Source of the DNA: DATGIQ01 sp035295665
GTDB lineage: Bacteria; Planctomycetota; Planctomycetia; Gemmatales; Gemmataceae
Reading direction: 5' to 3'
NCBI GenBank assembly: GCA_035295665.1
Contig: DATGIQ010000019.1
Span: 1-14,883 of the forward strand
Length of the DNA stretch: 14,883 bases
Numbering within the stretch: the first letter of the stretch is position 1; each line of letters begins with the position of its first letter. The notes under the pieces are model-generated. The model was given only the letters and a program-made list of their open reading frames with translations. It was not told the origin of the DNA and searched no databases. The translations under genes were made by a program, and so were the position numbers. Positions 14,762 through 14,883 of the stretch are shown here, piece by piece.

Positions 14762-14883
14762 TCGTTCCGTTTTTTCCGACAGCTGATCGTTCCGTTTTTG
14801 TTGAATCGAACCGACTGCTGATCGTTCCGCTCGCTGTCGGTTACGTCTGCTTCTGGTGCGCTATGGGCCTCCTCCGCCTCCTG
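14740..14883 (-). CDS. Possible C-terminal end of an unidentified gene entering from the right edge
   Basis: On the minus strand one frame is open from the window edge to TAG at 14742-14740, giving 47 residues. These include two RNDQ(L/Q)SV words (from repeat copies 3 and 1) in a polar, low-complexity tail. Its stop lies within sequence that belongs to the truncated kinase, so the coding end crosses the presumed junction. It could be the tail of a mobile-element gene or a chance frame; no family is recognised. Confidence 0.2.
   Translation of the reverse strand, partial: QEAEEAHSAPEADVTDSERNDQQSVRFNKNGTISCRKKRNDQLSVRT
14747..14842. repeat. Cluster of short direct and inverted repeats at the kinase breakpoint
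   Basis: CCGACAGCTGATCGTTCCG occurs at 14751 and again at 14776, both followed by TTTTT. A third copy with one change (CCGACTGCTGATCGTTCCG) starts at 14811. Copies 1 and 3 share the extra prefix CGAA. AACCGACAGC (14749-14758) is repeated inverted as GCTGTCGGTT at 14833-14842. Spacings of 25 and 35 bp are not codon multiples, which favours DNA-level function such as protein-binding sites at a transposon end. The element itself, if any, lies beyond the window. Confidence 0.75.

Noticed and set aside
14747..14842. The repeat cluster considered as an integron attC site
   Set aside because: The conserved core-site pair and pairing arrangement of attC are not seen, and the copies are mainly direct rather than inverted.

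Overview
The window looks like a fragment of a planctomycete chromosome, probably Pirellulales or Gemmatales-like. Four kinds of protein point there: a DUF1559 pseudopilin-type protein, a giant beta-helix protein with an LExRxLL-type N-terminal motif, two sigma-70-family factors each followed directly by a Hanks-type Ser/Thr kinase, and a kinase fused to WD40 repeats. No rRNA, tRNA, CRISPR array or complete mobile element is visible. Genus and species cannot be told from the sequence alone.

Layout. (1) 1-3217, minus strand: an ECF sigma factor gene and, 15 nt downstream, a large membrane-anchored Ser/Thr kinase. The kinase has an N-terminal HxxxCxxC motif, a PEGA-like linker and at least seven WD40 repeats, and it runs off the left edge. 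(2) 3594-7544, plus: a 1316-residue parallel beta-helix protein with 16 copies of a QGNxIGTD repeat. (3) 7738-8886, plus: a bicupin oxalate decarboxylase with a twin-arginine leader. (4) 8901-9884, minus: a DUF1559 protein, convergent with the decarboxylase. (5) 10349-12157, plus: an exported S41-like peptidase. (6) 12351-13253, minus: an exported six-unit beta-propeller protein, convergent with the peptidase. (7) 13623-14761, plus: a second sigma factor and an overlapping Ser/Thr kinase gene. That kinase breaks off after about 161 residues, at a cluster of short repeats that continues to the right edge.

Functionally, the two sigma/kinase pairs at the ends are signalling and transcription modules. 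The five genes between them all appear to encode exported proteins, and they use at least three kinds of export signal. Nothing in the sequence proves that the sigma factors control these genes.

The intergenic regions are unusually rich in inverted repeats: a 26-nt pair at 7609-7684 with a decayed relative at 3336-3387, a 14-bp pair at 9957-10004, a nested palindrome at 12244-12316 and a perfect 26-bp pair at 13409-13481. They look like dispersed palindromic repeats; some may also act as transcript-end hairpins. The most unusual spot is the kinase break at about 14747, with three direct copies and one inverted part-copy of a short motif in under 100 bp. This could be the end of an uncharacterised mobile element or an assembly join.
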